In this document: positions 6,522 to 8,655 of the stretch, piece after piece
How positions within the stretch are numbered: the first letter of the stretch is position 1
Layout: every line of letters begins with the position of its first letter
NCBI GenBank assembly: GCA_964600075.1
Contig: CAZRIE010000149.1
Span: 1-8,655, forward strand
DNA from: CAZRIE01 sp964600075
GTDB taxonomy: Bacteria; Bacteroidota; Bacteroidia; Flavobacteriales; Flavobacteriaceae
DNA: 8,655 nt
Direction of reading: 5' to 3'
The notes under the pieces: generated by a model
Database searches by the model: none
The model's input: the letters and a program-made list of their open reading frames with translations, nothing else
Told to the model about the DNA's origin: nothing
Program-made: the position numbers and the translations under genes

Positions 6522-7997
6522 TTATTTAACGGTATCGAACAATGTCATTAATTCATTGACGATTTTTTCTGAGGCATTGATTTCTACCCTGTTCGTTCCT
6601 AACCAGGTTTCATATCCGCCTAAAGCATGCTGCTCGGGCGTAGGCAGATAGCCATAAGACCCGTTGGCCAATTCTATGGTAAAGGTTTGGGCAAAAGGAC
6701 TTTTCGTTTTGATTTCCAAGCCCGTTTCCGAAAAGGTCTCAAAGGGAATAGCGGCTATCCCCAAATCACCTATTTTGAAAACTTGCATCACAATGGAAAT
6801 TTCATCTGGCCATTCCTCTTCGAGCTGATCGATACGCTGCAAATAGGTCTTCTCTAGTGGGTGGAACAAAGGCTCGGATTCGTTGCCCCTATTACGTACG
6901 TGATTCATATTCGCTAACACTTGGGGCGTTGGTCTTCGTACTAATAGGTTCAATTCAGACTGGGCGGCACCAAGCTCGATATCCGTCTTAAATTCAAGCT
7001 CAGGATATTTACTAAACACTTTTTCGGCGACATCATTGGCCACGTGACGCATTTGTATATAGGGTTCTTTCCCTTTCCTAGGCTTGGCAAAATTAATATT
7101 ATTGATGTTTCCGCTTGTTCCGTTCGACATGATTCCCACAAAAGATGGGTCTTTACGGTCAGCTTTCAACAGTTGCTGCATCCGGTCTCCAAAAATGGCA
7201 AAGTAATCGGCGGAAATATGTCCTTTGGGTACTCCGCCAACGTAATGCAATGAATAATTCCCCAGTACCGAAATGGGTCGACCTCCTAAAGATTCAACAG
7301 CAATAAAAGAAACCTCAGGATCTATAGGGCCTGCGGGTTCGACCAAATCAGGATTGCCATTTCCCGGATTCATTTTGGCCTTGTCTTTCATGCCGAGCGG
7401 ACCCATTACGGGTTCTTTCATAATCCAGCGCCGATTGAAAACATGGTCGGGAACGGCAACCTTACCCCACGCGATTTTTGCTGGCTCTAAATTAGCAATA
7501 GCGATTTGCACACCATCTGCAATTCTTTTCGCCAAAAAATGTTGATAATCGTCTAGTGGCTCACCATAATGCCATCCGCCACTCTTAAGTCCATCTCCAC
7601 GGGCACTGACTCCCGAATGGGTGTGCGTAGCGGCCATTAACATATTTGATACAGGTATCTGTGTAATATTTCTCACCATCGCCTTTGCACCATCGAATAC
7701 TTCACGTGGTACGGCGACATTGTCGACTAAAACGAATATCAAGGTCTGACTTCCATCGTCTAGAACCAATGTTTTGGCATACAATTCGTCATGAACGTAG
7801 GTCGCAGGAGGAGAATTCCAGTTTCCCACAATCGGAAGGCCCAAGGGTGGGGTAACATTACTCAAGGCGGCACCTGCCCTAAATATTTTGGACTGTGCAC
7901 TTATATCTTCAACAAAAATAAAGGCCAGCACAGCAAAACTTGTTAAGATATAGCGAGTAAGCCTAAAATTGAAAATGGAATCCATAGTGTCGAACAT
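6522..7997 (-). CDS. Neutral/alkaline ceramidase-like secreted hydrolase, copy A
   Basis: The 491-residue protein belongs to the same ceramidase-like family (PF04734) as copy B. Candidate metal-site residues are H125/H127 in ATHTHS, H251 in NYSLHYVGG, E420 in AIPFE and Y462 in GGYETW. The active-site block reads SNGTSGNINN (291-300): the Ser of GDVSPN is replaced by Asn299, and the preceding Asp, kept in copy B, is also Asn (N297). A hydrophobic segment (about 17-29) ending near ISAQS (32-36) predicts export. I used the ATG at 7995-7997; the in-frame ATG at 7983-7985 gives MDSIFNFRLTRY and a more compact signal peptide, so it may be the real start. Compared with copy B it has a longer loop after the THTHS motif (about 129-150, with HYGEPLDDY) and a different helical stretch around 355-400. 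It lies 46 bp downstream of the receptor gene and its stop nearly abuts the cytochrome gene, which argues for translational coupling. Confidence 0.9.
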   Translation of the reverse strand: MFDTMDSIFNFRLTRYILTSFAVLAFIFVEDISAQSKIFRAGAALSNVTPPLGLPIVGNWNSPPATYVHDELYAKTLVLDDGSQTLIFVLVDNVAVPREVFDGAKAMVRNITQIPVSNMLMAATHTHSGVSARGDGLKSGGWHYGEPLDDYQHFLAKRIADGVQIAIANLEPAKIAWGKVAVPDHVFNRRWIMKEPVMGPLGMKDKAKMNPGNGNPDLVEPAGPIDPEVSFIAVESLGGRPISVLGNYSLHYVGGVPKGHISADYFAIFGDRMQQLLKADRKDPSFVGIMSNGTSGNINNINFAKPRKGKEPYIQMRHVANDVAEKVFSKYPELEFKTDIELGAAQSELNLLVRRPTPQVLANMNHVRNRGNESEPLFHPLEKTYLQRIDQLEEEWPDEISIVMQVFKIGDLGIAAIPFETFSETGLEIKTKSPFAQTFTIELANGSYGYLPTPEQHALGGYETWLGTNRVEINASEKIVNELMTLFDTVK

Positions 7998-8043
7998 CGT
8001 CTAGAATTAAACACTATAAATTTACTGAAAATGTCAATAGCTT

Positions 8044-8655
8044 TTAAAAATCGACGACAATACCGATACTAGGGATTATTTGACCTCCTCCATTTTCAAT
8101 TTCCACAAGGCTTTGAGGTTCAACGACCATGCCCAAGGCATCTCGATTAAGGCCGTATTCTGGTGGACTAGGTATATCTTGCCCTAAAACATTTTGTGCC
8201 TCGATAAACAAATCGAAGGCGAATTTCTTAAAGTTCCACTTCTTATCCAACCGAAAATCCAACTGACTGAAAATAGCCAATTTTTCCTCTCCCAATCGAG
8301 AATAATCCAAAATCACCTCGGGATAATTGGCCAATGTGGCATCCAAATCCGTTGGTACGAAAGGGGTACGTCCTGCAAAACGGTATCTTGAACTAAATTC
8401 CCAATTGCGTTTAAACTTGTATCCCCCAACAAATGAAATAAGATGGCGGCTGTCCCAAACTGAAGGTAAGTAAGTGTTAGTATCAAAACCAGTAAACTCG
8501 CTATAAAACCAGGTGTACGAGAAAATACCATAGAAATTGTTCGATAGTTTTTGCTGAAACTGTAGTTCTGCGCCATAACTACGGCCCTTTCCCACTGTCT
8601 CAATAGGCTCACTGCCCAAAACTTCGAATCCACCGCCTTTATTTGCCAAAGAAAC
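8044..8655 (-). CDS. TonB-dependent outer-membrane receptor, C-terminal part (5' end outside window)
   Basis: The frame is open to the right edge and ends with TAA at 8044-8046, giving the last 203 residues. The segment has alternating beta-strand character typical of the final strands of a TonB-dependent receptor barrel: GRSYGAELQFQQKLSNNFYG, a stretch with SVWDSRHLISFVGGYKFKRN, RYRFAGRTPFVPTD, and a last strand IIPSIGIVVDF ending in Phe, the usual outer-membrane-protein terminal residue. The phrase FIEAQNVLG also fits the penultimate strands of such receptors. It does not look like a SusC-type C-terminus, and no SusD-like gene follows, so it is better described as a stand-alone receptor. 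The plug domain and N-terminus are not visible and the ligand is unknown. Being first in the visible gene order, 46 bp before copy A, it may import or sense the product or substrate of the downstream enzymes. Confidence 0.9.
   Translation of the reverse strand, partial: VSLANKGGGFEVLGSEPIETVGKGRSYGAELQFQQKLSNNFYGIFSYTWFYSEFTGFDTNTYLPSVWDSRHLISFVGGYKFKRNWEFSSRYRFAGRTPFVPTDLDATLANYPEVILDYSRLGEEKLAIFSQLDFRLDKKWNFKKFAFDLFIEAQNVLGQDIPSPPEYGLNRDALGMVVEPQSLVEIENGGGQIIPSIGIVVDF

Noticed and set aside
8013..8037. TTGACA and TATAGT on the minus strand between the receptor and copy A, resembling a promoter
   Set aside because: The spacer is only 13 bp, too short for a standard promoter, and it does not fit the Bacteroidota TTG / TAnnTTTG pattern.
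8313..8633. Alternative minus-strand frame of 106 codons within the receptor gene
   Set aside because: The overlapping frame encodes a convincing beta-barrel C-terminus, while this one shows no family signature.

Overview
The window looks like the chromosome of a Bacteroidota species, most likely a marine-type member of the Flavobacteriaceae. Reasons: a TonB-dependent receptor with a typical Flavobacteriia C-terminus, signal peptides starting MKK, several outer-membrane-type lipoproteins, start codons without recognisable Shine-Dalgarno sequences, and moderate GC content by eye. The assignment rests on style and family content, not on a marker gene.

All well-supported genes lie on the minus strand, so transcription runs from the right edge to the left. 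In that order they are: the C-terminal 203 residues of a TonB-dependent outer-membrane receptor (8044-8655, cut by the window edge); a neutral/alkaline-ceramidase-like secreted hydrolase, copy A (6522-7997); a large lipoprotein with a beta-propeller dehydrogenase-like domain, HEAT-type helical repeats and a PVC-type cytochrome c domain (3551-6517); a second ceramidase-like hydrolase, copy B (2098-3540); a DUF1080 / 3-keto-disaccharide-hydrolase-like lipoprotein (1245-2063); and a class I SAM methyltransferase fold with an unexpected export signal (377-1180). Gaps are 46, 4, 10, 34 and 64 bp, so the set reads as one operon.

The five genes whose 5' ends are visible all start with a signal peptide or lipoprotein signal, and the sixth is an outer-membrane receptor. 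The cluster therefore appears to encode an entirely extracytoplasmic process. A reasonable but unproven model is uptake or recognition of a ligand by the receptor, redox chemistry by the cytochrome c protein, cleavage of a 3-keto-type sugar derivative by the DUF1080 protein, and hydrolysis of an amide or ester (for example on a glycolipid) by the two ceramidase-like proteins. Both ceramidase-like copies keep the candidate zinc ligands but have Asn where characterised neutral ceramidases carry the catalytic Ser, so true ceramidase activity is doubtful.

The left 376 bp contain no convincing complete gene. They hold the possible 3' end of a convergent plus-strand gene (3-116), a hairpin plus T-rich tract just after its stop, a second weak plus-strand hairpin with a T7 run, and several short palindromes. 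I saw no tRNA, rRNA, CRISPR array, insertion sequence or riboswitch.
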